A stretch of 64,000 nt of DNA from Dromaius novaehollandiae (Eukaryota > Chordata > Aves > Casuariiformes > Dromaiidae), in NCBI RefSeq assembly GCF_036370855.1, contig NC_088099.1, forward strand, positions 27,681,501-27,745,500, given 5' to 3'. The translations under genes were made by a program, and so were the position numbers. The first letter of the stretch is position 1, and every line of letters starts with the position of its first letter. Positions 13,921 to 64,000 of the stretch are shown here, piece by piece. Below the pieces are notes generated by a model that had not been told where the DNA came from, did not search any database, and worked only from the letters and a program-made list of their open reading frames with translations.

Positions 13921-14795
13921 GCGGGCAGCCGCGGCTCCCTCCTCGCCCCGCCCGGGGCGCCCACTCGCCGGGCGGTCGCCCCTGCCCGGGACTCCCTGCG
14001 GCGAGCAGAGGGGGCGGGCGGCGGGCTGGGGGCCGCCCCGGAGCAGCCCCGCGGCTGGGCCGGTGCGGGCGGGCTGGCTGCGGCCGCGGCCGCCGCTTGG
14101 CGCGGCCCCCGGCACCACGTCAGCTCCCCCGGCCGGAGGCGAGCGGGGCGAGGACGGGCGGCCCAGGCGGCTCCCCCCCGCGGGGGCCCCGGCCCCAGAC
14201 ACCGGGAGGGCCGGCCCGCCGCCCCGTCCTCGCTCCCTGCTCGCGGGCGGCCGCGGGGCTGCCCTCCGGCGCAGGGGTGCCGGCGGCGGGGAAGGCACCC
14301 GCCGGCCGCCCCACAGACGTGGCGAGCGGCCGCCGCCAGCCCGCGGCCCCGCGCGGCGTGTCGGGGAGGGCGGGTGACGGCGACGCGGGCGAGCTCTGCC
14401 CCGGCCGGCTGCGGGCTCGCTGCTGCGGCTGGTCGCTGCCCGGGCTCGCTGCAGAGCGCGGAGCACCCGCAGCGGTTATCTGCGGGGCAGCGAGGAGGGC
14501 TGAGGGAGCGGGGTCAAACATTGGCCGTGTCCCGTGTGTGGGTGCCTCCAGACCTCGGCTTTACTCGCTGAAGAGGAGCGTCTCCCTTTGCTCTCGGCTG
14601 CGCTGGGGCAGCGGGGAGGGATGAGGGACCCAGCACTTTCCCTGTCCCCTCCGCTGCTTGCCCACCCACCTTGATCCGAGCTGGGAGAGAGGTATCGCAG
14701 GACCTGGACAGCTCCTGCTTTGAAAGCTCCCGGAGCAGCCTGCGGCCGCTGCCAGCCTGCTGCCCTGCGCGGCTCCCGGCGGCGCAGCCCGGAGC

Positions 14796-14828
14796 GGGGG
14801 GGGGGGGAAGCGCGAGGGGCGGGGGGGG
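14796..14828. repeat. Purine/G-run cluster
   Basis: Twelve G, then a short purine spacer, then gggg-c-gggggggg, about 300 bp before the start site. Runs like this are prone to unpaired or quadruplex structure. Confidence 0.85.
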
Positions 14829-14847
14829 ATCTGAAAAAAAACATCAG

Positions 14848-14915
14848 ACGACGAGTCAGATTTTCCTTCGGAAAGCCTCAAAGTGTCCACGTCCTCAAGG
14901 AATGGAACCAATTTA
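14848..14915 (+). promoter_or_regulatory. Conserved TGF-beta/AP-1 response-like block
   Basis: Lies about 278 to 211 bp before the transcription start. In order it holds cgagtcaga (AP-1-like, 14852-14860), aaagcctcaaa, gtgtccacgtcctca and aatggaaccaattta with a forward CCAAT at 14908-14912. The order and wording match my memory of the human COL1A2 TGF-beta-responsive region, where AP-1, Smad and Sp1 act. The first AP-1 base is C rather than the T of TGAGTCA, which may weaken that site. Confidence 0.7.
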
Positions 14916-14995
14916 ACACCGCCGCCGCCTCCTCGCCCCCCCGGCCCGGGCCGCGGCCGCCCCCTCCGCGCCCGCCCGGCGGGTCGGGCCCGGGG

Positions 14996-15003
14996 CACGT
15001 GAC
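14996..15003 (+). promoter_or_regulatory. E-box CACGTGAC
   Basis: Palindromic CACGTG followed by AC, about 130 bp before the transcription start; a USF/TFE-type site by motif only. Confidence 0.5.
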
Positions 15004-15043
15004 GGCCTGGGAGCCGCGCGGGGCCCCGCCGCCGCCGCGCGCC

Positions 15044-15048
15044 ATTGG
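15044..15048 (-). promoter_or_regulatory. Inverted CCAAT box
   Basis: ATTGG on the plus strand, about 80 bp before the predicted start. Type I collagen promoters are known for an inverted CCAAT near -80 bound by CBF/NF-Y; spacing and orientation fit. Confidence 0.85.
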
Positions 15049-15092
15049 CTGCGCCGCGCCCGCCGGCCCGCAGCGCCGGGACCCTCCTGCGG

Positions 15093-15100
15093 TATAAATA
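15093..15100 (+). promoter_or_regulatory. TATA box
   Basis: TATAAATA followed by ggg. It lies 33 bp before the expected start in tttagcatc (A at 15126), a context closely like the human COL1A2 start site as I recall it. Confidence 0.92.
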
Positions 15101-15125
15101 GGGCGGACCGGGGCTTGATTAATTT

Positions 15126-15259
15126 AGCATCCCGGGCAGCAGGTTTCTGCTAAGTTTGGAGTTACTCCTCAAGACTGTATGCCTGCGTCCCACAGGTAAT
15201 AGCTAACCACGGACCAGGGACTCTGCAACACAAGGAGTCTGCATGTCTAGCTACTAGAC
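15126..15259 (+). other. COL1A2: COL1A2 5' UTR (134 nt)
   Basis: Runs from the predicted start A at 15126 to the base before the ATG at 15260. Two upstream ATGs occur: 15179-15199 encodes 6 codons and a stop (MPASHR), and 15243-15257 encodes 4 codons and a stop (MSSY), ending 2 bases before the true start. Both have counterparts of the same length in human COL1A2 as I recall it, so they are probably kept by selection and dampen translation. Confidence 0.8.

Positions 15260-15263
<4 letters not shown>
15241..15263 (+). promoter_or_regulatory. Start-codon stem-loop (LARP6-type)
   Basis: Perfect 10-bp inverted repeat: gcatgtctag (15241-15250), 3-base loop, ctagacatgc (15254-15263). The true ATG (15260-15262) is in the right arm and the second upstream ORF in the left arm and loop. 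Fibrillar collagen mRNAs of types I and III share a hairpin at this place, bound by LARP6 to control collagen translation. Confidence 0.88.
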
Positions 15264-57112
<41,849 letters not shown>

Positions 57113-57355
57113 ACGAACTAAAACTAACTTAAAACCCCCCAAAAATTATTCTCTTTGTCATTTCTTTTTGTAATGAAAGCTGACTCCTTCCACTTCTTCT
57201 GTTCATCTACTTGCTTAAACTCTGGGCGAAAGAGGAGAAGAGTTGATTGGAGTATTGTGCAATGAAATTTAACGCAGCCCCAAAAGGACTTGGAAGTCTT
57301 TCAAGATTTAACACCTTGCTTTGGGAAATGTCAACCTTTGTAAAGAAAAAAACAA

Positions 57356-57361
57356 AATAAA
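57356..57361 (+). terminator. Proximal poly(A) signal AATAAA
   Basis: AATAAA in an A-rich context about 245 nt after the stop; would give a short 3' UTR. COL1A2 is known for several mRNA lengths. Confidence 0.7.
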
Positions 57362-57829
57362 AAATCATGAAAGTTTGCACCACTTGTGGCCTTTGAATAT
57401 CTTCAACAGAGGAAGTTTAAAACCACAGCTTCCAAAGGTTTAAACTACCTCATACACTAAACCAAGTGTGATCCACATCCTTTGTAGGTACTTCTACATA
57501 TGATCTGAAGTACTTTCAGTTCCACTTATAATACAGTGGTGCTAATTTCATTATTACAGATGATCTTTCCAATACTTGAACTTCAATGGTGCTAGCAGCA
57601 GTTAATATACGACTTCTCTGTTTCTTTGAAATCTGTCTCAAAACCTAGAATGTCCTGTCTCACCCCCAGCTTAAGCATGTGGATCATTTTTCCTCATCTT
57701 TGTCTTCTTCCTCCAAAGTCAGGTGTTCCTGATTTTAAATCTCATTTTCATCCTCTACAATGGGTAAAAAAAGAATCGCCATTCCTCAAAAAAAGAAAGA
57801 AAATGTATTTTGTATATGTGAGATGTTTA

Positions 57830-57835
57830 AATAAA
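57830..57835 (+). terminator. Distal poly(A) signal 1, AATAAA
   Basis: AATAAA in gtttaaataaattg, 23 bp before the last signal. Confidence 0.75.
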
Positions 57836-57852
57836 TTGTGGAAAAAAAATGA

Positions 57853-57858
57853 AATAAA
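57853..57858 (+). terminator. Distal poly(A) signal 2, AATAAA
   Basis: AATAAA in atgaaataaagcatg; cleavage expected near 57875-57885, followed by T/G-containing DNA. Confidence 0.8.
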
Positions 57859-58132
57859 GCATGTCCAGTGTTCCAAAAGAGACTATTGAATGAGTAAAGT
57901 TACTTGCTTAGATACATTGGTAGATATTCATACCCAGTATTTACATCAATTATCTGCCTTCTAAAAACTAAAACAGGGCAAGATCTAACAGCACTGCAGT
58001 GTGTCTGGATGTGTCCAGGTCTGTACTTGCTGTTCTGAATTTTGTGTTTACTAAATATGCTAAAATATTTATTGAACATATACTGAATATGGCCAAAGAT
58101 GCAGCAGTATTTCAGGATAATGTATTACACAT

Positions 58133-58206
58133 AGCTGATGCTCACTTTTTTACCAAATTAGCCACTTCTGTAAGTAATACCAAATTAAGCATCAGCTGAT
58201 GCTCAC
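58133..58206. repeat. Spaced 13-bp direct repeat with palindrome
   Basis: agctgatgctcac or cagctgatgctcac occurs at 58133-58145 and 58194-58206; the second copy is part of the perfect 14-bp palindrome gcatcagctgatgc (58189-58202). accaaatta also occurs twice between them. Confidence 0.8.
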
Positions 58207-59405
58207 CAGGCATATATGTGCTATTGCCCAGGATCTGCTGGTTTGCTAACTGTTGGATTAAATTAGTTATATAAGAATTTCCATGTTTAGAGCTAAGATT
58301 TGGAGAAAACAGCCATTGTAAAATATATTTTCTTTAAAATGCAAAAAATTCAGTTGTTTGCTCAGCTACAGCTTATAGCAATTTACCCTGCTGTTGCAAC
58401 ACCATTTAAAATTCAACTCTTTTAACATTCCACACATGCATTCAACTGCTTTAAATTCTTTTGGCAGTTTTAAAAGTGATGAAATTGACTTTCTATTGTC
58501 TTTCTAAATAGAATTGACACTACCTTTGCCTTATTGCAACTATATCTTTCTTAGTCCATTGTGAAACATTTGCTTAGAGCATTCTAATACTGCTTAAAAC
58601 TGTTTATAGGTGTGATTGTTTACCTGACTCTTCATTTTAACATCACCTTTGAAAAGGCCACAAGAAAGTCCATAACACCATGCTTCATACTATGAAAATT
58701 TCAATAACAGATATAATTCCTTCCTTGTTTTCCATATGCTAATCAGGATTTGTGGCCAAAACAGGGATCATCTCACTTAAAGGCAGCAGGGAAAGGAGAC
58801 TGCTGTCGAGAACTTAGAGGCAGAATGCACAAGTTCCTCGGTGTTACGAGAGGTGCGCTGGCTAATGCTCAGATTGCACTCAGCAGGACTGTGCCTCTGT
58901 ACTTTTGCAGTTGCATACAAAAGTCAGTGCAAGGAATCTCTAAATTCAGTTGTCCTGTCAGGAAGATCAGCCTTTGTTAGGCCCTTATACTTCATTCGGT
59001 TCTTTATGAGACACAAAACTATCTGTTCCTTCTAACCTTTGAGAACAATCACAAAAAGCACCATGAGAACCAAAGACTGTTCCTATCTGAGACCTGTCAA
59101 GATGCTTTCAGGTGCTTTTCTGAAAGCCATGAAATGAGCTGCCATTCCAACAGTGGTGTTTCTGGAATGTGGAAGGAATTTTGGAGGCAGTGGGGGGAAC
59201 ATTCTAGGGAATATGAGAACAACAGCAAGAGGAGAGTGAGACAGGCTTATCAGGAACCCACAGAGGCAAGCATGAAGAAGACATCCAGAAGGTGGTCCCT
59301 GTAACCTGAAGAAAGCACTACCCCAAAGGTTGGAGTGGTATCTCTCAGCTGCTGGGATTCCAAAGGGAGCTATGACCAGTGAAAGGAGGAATAAGCCCTA
59401 AAAAC

Positions 59406-59431
59406 TTTCTAAAGAAAGTTTCTAAAGAAAG
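59406..59431. repeat. 13-bp perfect tandem duplication
   Basis: tttctaaagaaag twice in a row. Confidence 0.9.
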
Positions 59432-62400
59432 TTTTTCATTCTTGCTCATAGTGAGCTGATTAAGGAAAAAAGGGCAAATACCAAAACATCACCTTACATG
59501 TAGTTGCTATGTGCCCACTGCTGTGAGCTGAATTAGTTAAACAGGAATGGGCATAATGAAATACAGCCCATTCTTTCTTAAACAAGTAAAACAGTTTCAT
59601 GTAAATACCTGCCTCTATTCATTGGCCATTGATGATTTTTTAAAATGTTAGTATTTCAATCATTGTTTTTGTATTTCAACATACTGGTTGTTCTTGTAAA
59701 AATTTTATTTTTTTGTTTAAAATGCTTTAAAATGGTAAGAGTTTCTTTGTTGACACAGATTATCTAGAAGCCAGGAAGTTTGTACAAGGACTGAAAAGAG
59801 AGAGGGACTTCTCTTGGTCCATGTAATTTGCTAGGAAGCAGGCAAGGGCTACTGCTAGGACTAAGAGCTGGACTGTTGCTGACTTCTGTTGAGGGAAGGA
59901 GGAAAAAAACAGTTAAAGTTGGGGTTTTGAAAGGAAACTACAATGCTCTCTCTTTCGTCACTATCTGATTTCTCCTTTACTCTCTGTGATCTATCACACA
60001 GCACTCCCTGCCAGGCAAAGAACACTCTCCTTTTACCCATCCTTTACTAACCTCCACATTAAAATTTACTCTGTGATTTTGCACCTTAGCTACAAAAGTG
60101 GACTCGCTTGGAAATCAAGTCAGGAAATAATACAAATCACCCACTTCACAACCCACATTAATATCTAGAAGATAGTTTGGCCTAAAAGTTTTGTGCTCGG
60201 GAAATCTTACTGCACAATCAAATATTTTATTTATGCTATGTACAATACTGAAGAAATTGTCTTTCCTCTCGAGGACCCTAGCTGAAAATAAGTAATACAA
60301 ACTGCAGACAGCTCAGGGAACCTTTATATTGTCCAGCATCAGGTATGTAAAAGGTTGAACAGACTTCTGATGAAGTGAAGTGAACTTAACCATCTTTAGA
60401 AGCTGCCTGCCTCCCTGTAAGGATTATCTCTGGTGAATGTAACTATTCGCAGGTATGCATCAGCAGCAATGCAACTGGACAGACCTCTGTCAGCATAAAT
60501 TCGCTGAAACAACAGGGTTCAAATAGGTAAAGCTTGTATTCAGAACAACAAACAAACCTGGGAGAAAAGGAAAGCAACTTGTAGGAACTAACTGAAAGAT
60601 AAAGGCTGCAGCAATACCTGGCTGTACTGCATATGAACAGATTTGCAGGAGAGGCCAGGCAAGACTGGGAAAAGAGGCTAAGGAGCTGGGGGCATATACA
60701 ATGCTCAGCTGCAATATGACTACATAAATGAAGATACGGACTATCTGAATATTGGATTCAGACCAATCTTTCTCCTACCTTGTACGCTGTGGGCTCGATC
60801 ACCTGCTCATGTTTATCAGCTCATCATACACCCCTTCTCCAGGATATGACCAGAAAGAATGCAAGGCTCCCATCTCTAGGCAAATTGTATCTAAGCTGGG
60901 AGCCTGAAGTCTCCCGTGCAAATAACCCTTGCTGCATCTGCAACTGCTACTAACAAGTCTTCAGAACTGTTTAACCTGCCTCTTTGTGAATGAATTGGGC
61001 CTACTGCATATTCCTCTTGTCACTTGAATTTTGCTAGTTGTGGTGGACAACAGAACTTGAGACTGGTTTGCACTTTTGTAAGCATATATTTCCATAAGCG
61101 TTCTTAGCACAACCGCATTTCCCACAGCCTGTGATCCCAGTGTACAGAGGAATCCTCTGGTTAGACTGGAATCAGAACAGCAGATGCCAAGGAGGGATGA
61201 ATTCAGCCTCCCCTTCCCTTGCTCCTCCTGAGCAGAACTCACTCTCTCAGGTCCAGTGCCAGGCTGGTGCATGTTGTTTCCCATTTCAGCAGGCTCAGCA
61301 AGCTGGGGCTCTCTGAAGCATGTGCCTTCGCATGAACATGGCAAAAACAGGTGAAAAGTAGAGGTGCTGATGCAAGTTCAGCCAATGCAGAGGAAAAAGA
61401 AATTTCAAAACCTACAAAGGGATTGTAGAAAGAAAGGTGGTCACTGTTCATTCATACAGGTTCTACAGCTGTATTACATGAGCAAAATCTCCTGAACATG
61501 ATTCCAGGTTTAAGTATACTCTCCAGCTACTCATAAAATGACTCATTAACTCAAAGCATCAAAATGAAGAAATGTAACACTTAATGCCCTTTTGAATGCA
61601 AGAATTTGAAATACATCATATTCAATAATTATTTCAGTGCCGACACCAGTTTAGAAACACATAATAATCTTACGTTCTCTTACAGCTTTCAAGCTACAGA
61701 AATTGGTTATTTGGGTGAAATGAAACAGGTTTTCCCAAATGCAGATTTTTAGGATCGTTAGTGGAGCAGAAACAGCAGTTCTCCACCATTTCCCCAAGCC
61801 TAGAGCACCACCTATTGACGCAGACAGTAATTACCAGCCTATAAAGAGTATTTTTGTAGCTTTTCCTTATTCAAGGAACTGTCTTTCACTGTCATGGCTG
61901 CTATCCAGATAAACATATTCAAGTCTTCAGAGCTGCCTGTGGCCAAGAATATGTAAAGGGCTGTTTCTGCAAAATATCAGCACCACAGCTCTTTCTAGAA
62001 AAGTTCTGGCTTATCAGAAGAACACCCGTCCAACCCAGGAAAGCTGCAAACTGCAGATGCACTCAGGGTTGAAAAGGCTCAAGACAGTAACAACTTAATC
62101 TTCTAGTTGTCATCTTCTATGAATCCAACACAGCAGAGGCAAATTCATCTGTTTAATAGGTCCCCAATGTATCAAATGATTGTTAATGTGTTCCGTGTGA
62201 CTCACCTCTCAGTTTCCTGCAACCATCTCTGCGCAAAGAATTGGCAAGATACTGCTGTTAAACAGCCTTCTGCCACTTTAGGTATGCAGTATACTCAGAG
62301 AAACCTGGAACAGGTAAGAGCAAAAGAATTTAAGATGCATTTCTGTCCATCAGGTTAGTGCTATAAGAAAATGTTGAACTGTCACAAGCAAACCACTTCG

Positions 62401-63540
62401 GATTTGATTCTGCAGACTTTGAAATGTGAAATTCCCACCGATTTTCATGGCACTTCCAAAACGTGTTATTGAGGAATTGCAGAACTGGGTTCTTTGTGTT
62501 TGTGCAGATCCACAACACTGCCATGAGGTTTCTAAGGACCCAGGGGACAGAAATGTAAGAAACCCTAAATAAAGTCTCACAGGCATCTCTTTCTTCTTCT
62601 CTATCTTCTTGGCATAGTGCTAGACGCTCACTCAGCTCCCATGGTCAGGGCCTTGGTCTTTGGGCACACCCAATGTTTTCAGGAGAGGACCTGGACTGGA
62701 GAAGTACAGCATGCATATCGCATCTCTGTCTAAGCAATCCATTCGCACTGGAATCACCATGGCTTATTAATTCTGTTTTATTCAAGGGGAAGTTTCAAGC
62801 TTTTCCTCCTGTATTCTGCCTTCACTCAGGCTAAATATTGCTTCTGCAAGGCAAAGAGAGTCTTGCCGCATGGTGTAAACAGAGCCTATTAACAACTGCG
62901 CTCATACTGGAGTGAACTATTCACAAATCACTAAATTAGTCTCCAAACCTCAGGGTGGAACTTGAGCCCTGACAATTACGCTTTACACAACCTATATACA
63001 GGGTTTACATGAAGTTCATAATTGGGAAGATGGTAGCAAATCAGTCTGAGGTAAAAATGAGTTTGGATGCCCTCTCATGGCTGGTGGATACCCTTCCTCC
63101 ACAAATTGTCACAGCAGAAGTCTGCTAACTGGGTTATTTCAGCAATGCCAATACTCCAACACTTTTATCATGATGACACATCTGCCGTAGTGTTTATTGG
63201 GTGTTTGGTACGCACAGCCTCTGCGCTACATTGCATGGTAAGAGCTCAGAAGGTGTTTCCTCCATTTCCTCCATTCCTGTGGAATCGGAGTAGGGGAGAA
63301 TTGGGCCCTGACTGCTTACAAAGCCATGCAAAAACAAAAGCTCTTATTTCTATCACTATGCATTTTTTTTTTCCAAAGGGAAAGTACTTCCCACTTCTGA
63401 AAGCAAGAAAGGGATCTCTGATCCCAATTGCAGTCCTGTAAAAATACCGGTGTCAAGCACCAATACATGGTTTAACCATTTTGTTAACATTCAGACTGCC
63501 CAGGGTAGCAGCATTGCCTCAGTCTGCTCAAAGTCTTTTT

Positions 63541-63775
63541 GAAAAACCTCCCTCTAGATTACATTAATAATTTTTTAATTAATAATTGACAGGAATAATA
63601 GCATGTCTGAATAGTTAAATAATGTAATAGTAATAACTACATATTATTTTAGAAATGCTATTAATTAATCATTTGATTTAATTTAGTTGAATGTAATTAT
63701 AGCATTATTGATTAATATTTGTATTACCTTAAATAGTAATAATTAGATAAGGTGATAATTAAAAAAAAAAACAGA
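63541..63775. repeat. AT-rich low-complexity stretch
   Basis: About 230 bp of mainly attaat/taataa words and an A-run, with very little G or C. Confidence 0.7.
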
Positions 63776-64000
63776 ATTTGCTATTGTTTTTTAGTTCAAG
63801 CAGTTCAACCATGGTCTTCACTGTTGGGGGAGTATTTGTCCCTTCTTCCACATCTGCTTCTATCCTTAATACTAGTATAGCAAACTATCTAACCCTGCCA
63901 GCTGTAATTCTGCACCTGCATATTTTAAAGTAGATCCTTCTATTACTCCATCGCCACAGCCAGATCCTTTGATGTTGTCTTGCAGTCTTCTGCCACTGTG

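Larger units (their letters stand above)
13515..15110. promoter_or_regulatory. CpG-rich promoter block
   Basis: Base composition changes sharply from AT-rich to strongly GC-rich with dense CpG near 13515 and stays so up to the TATA box. It holds GC boxes (for example ggggcggg at 14011-14018), a GGGGA repeat and long G-runs. Long open frames on both strands here (up to 321 codons) are made of Arg, Pro, Gly and Ala with no known domain, so I treat them as composition artefacts. The block is much longer than the roughly 300-bp proximal promoter usually discussed for this gene, so it may also serve an upstream or antisense transcript; none can be shown from sequence alone. Confidence 0.85.
57113..57880 (+). 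other. COL1A2: COL1A2 3' UTR
   Basis: About 770 nt to the distal poly(A) site. Its beginning, the part around the first signal (gcaccacttgtggcc) and the last 80 bases (tgtatatgtgagatg, then two signals) look like the human 3' UTR as I remember it; the middle differs more. The 3' end is inferred. Confidence 0.8.
57890..64000. other. Downstream intergenic DNA, no gene recognised
   Basis: AT-rich, with no coding pattern, CpG-rich promoter or RNA gene seen. The longest open frames (about 125 codons at 60961-61344 on the minus strand and 63067-63441 on the plus strand) show no known domain. In mammals CASD1 follows COL1A2 in the same direction; its first exon does not appear to be in this window. 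Small repeats at 58133, 59406 and 63541 are listed separately. Confidence 0.75.

Noticed and set aside
13571..14844. Open frames of 120-321 codons on both strands in the promoter CpG block
   Set aside because: They are made of Arg, Pro, Gly and Ala, overlap in several frames at once and have no domain. High G+C removes stop codons, which explains them.
60961..61344. 127-codon minus-strand ORF after the gene
   Set aside because: No recognisable domain, no promoter or splice context, and the length is within chance expectation.
63067..63441. 124-codon plus-strand ORF near the window end, considered as the start of CASD1
   Set aside because: Residues do not resemble a CASD1 start and there is no CpG-rich promoter nearby.

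Overview
This is a stretch of vertebrate nuclear DNA holding one complete gene on the plus strand: COL1A2, which encodes the pro-alpha-2 chain of type I collagen. The transcript runs from about 15126 to about 57880, with coding sequence from 15260 to 57112 in 52 exons. The protein wording, such as the start MLSFVDTR, the N-telopeptide DPSKAADF and the C-telopeptide [10 protein letters not shown], is what I associate with birds. It does not match the chicken protein everywhere as I remember it: exons 2-3 read VNETPAGRK here. I therefore read the source as a bird, or less likely another sauropsid, and would not name a species.

Layout. Bases 1-13500 are AT-rich intergenic DNA with simple repeats and a few decayed interspersed fragments; I see no gene. 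A CpG-rich block follows (about 13515-15110). It ends in a classic collagen promoter: a block matching my memory of the human TGF-beta-responsive region (14848-14915), an E-box, an inverted CCAAT box and a TATA box at 15093. The 5' UTR has two tiny upstream ORFs and a perfect inverted repeat that encloses the start codon. Intron 1 opens with a second, separate CpG-rich block (about 15615-16615). Exons 1-6 encode the signal peptide, N-propeptide and N-telopeptide. Exons 6-49 encode the triple helix, and exons 49-52 encode the C-telopeptide, the C-propeptide and the stop. Two groups of polyadenylation signals follow (57356, and 57830/57853). Bases 57890-64000 are intergenic with no recognisable gene.

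The reconstructed protein is 1363 residues. Every helix exon is a multiple of 9 bases, starts with a Gly codon and keeps frame. The helix is exactly 1014 residues (90-1103) with no break in Gly-X-Y. Counting residues puts the known landmarks where they should be: cross-link lysines at helix 87 and 933, and the collagenase bond after helix Gly775. The C-propeptide has the 7 cysteines of an alpha-2 chain and the conserved NIT glycosylation site. In the cell this chain pairs with two alpha-1(I) chains to form type I procollagen, which is secreted and trimmed at both ends to build fibrils.

I found no unknown multi-gene system. The observations most worth a second look are: a candidate internal promoter and alternative first exon in intron 2, linked to an out-of-frame 40-codon ORF across exons 5-7; the start-codon hairpin with its upstream ORFs; the second CpG block in intron 1; a decayed LINE reverse transcriptase in intron 30; an AAG splice acceptor at exon 27; and a possible extra glycosylation site in the N-propeptide.
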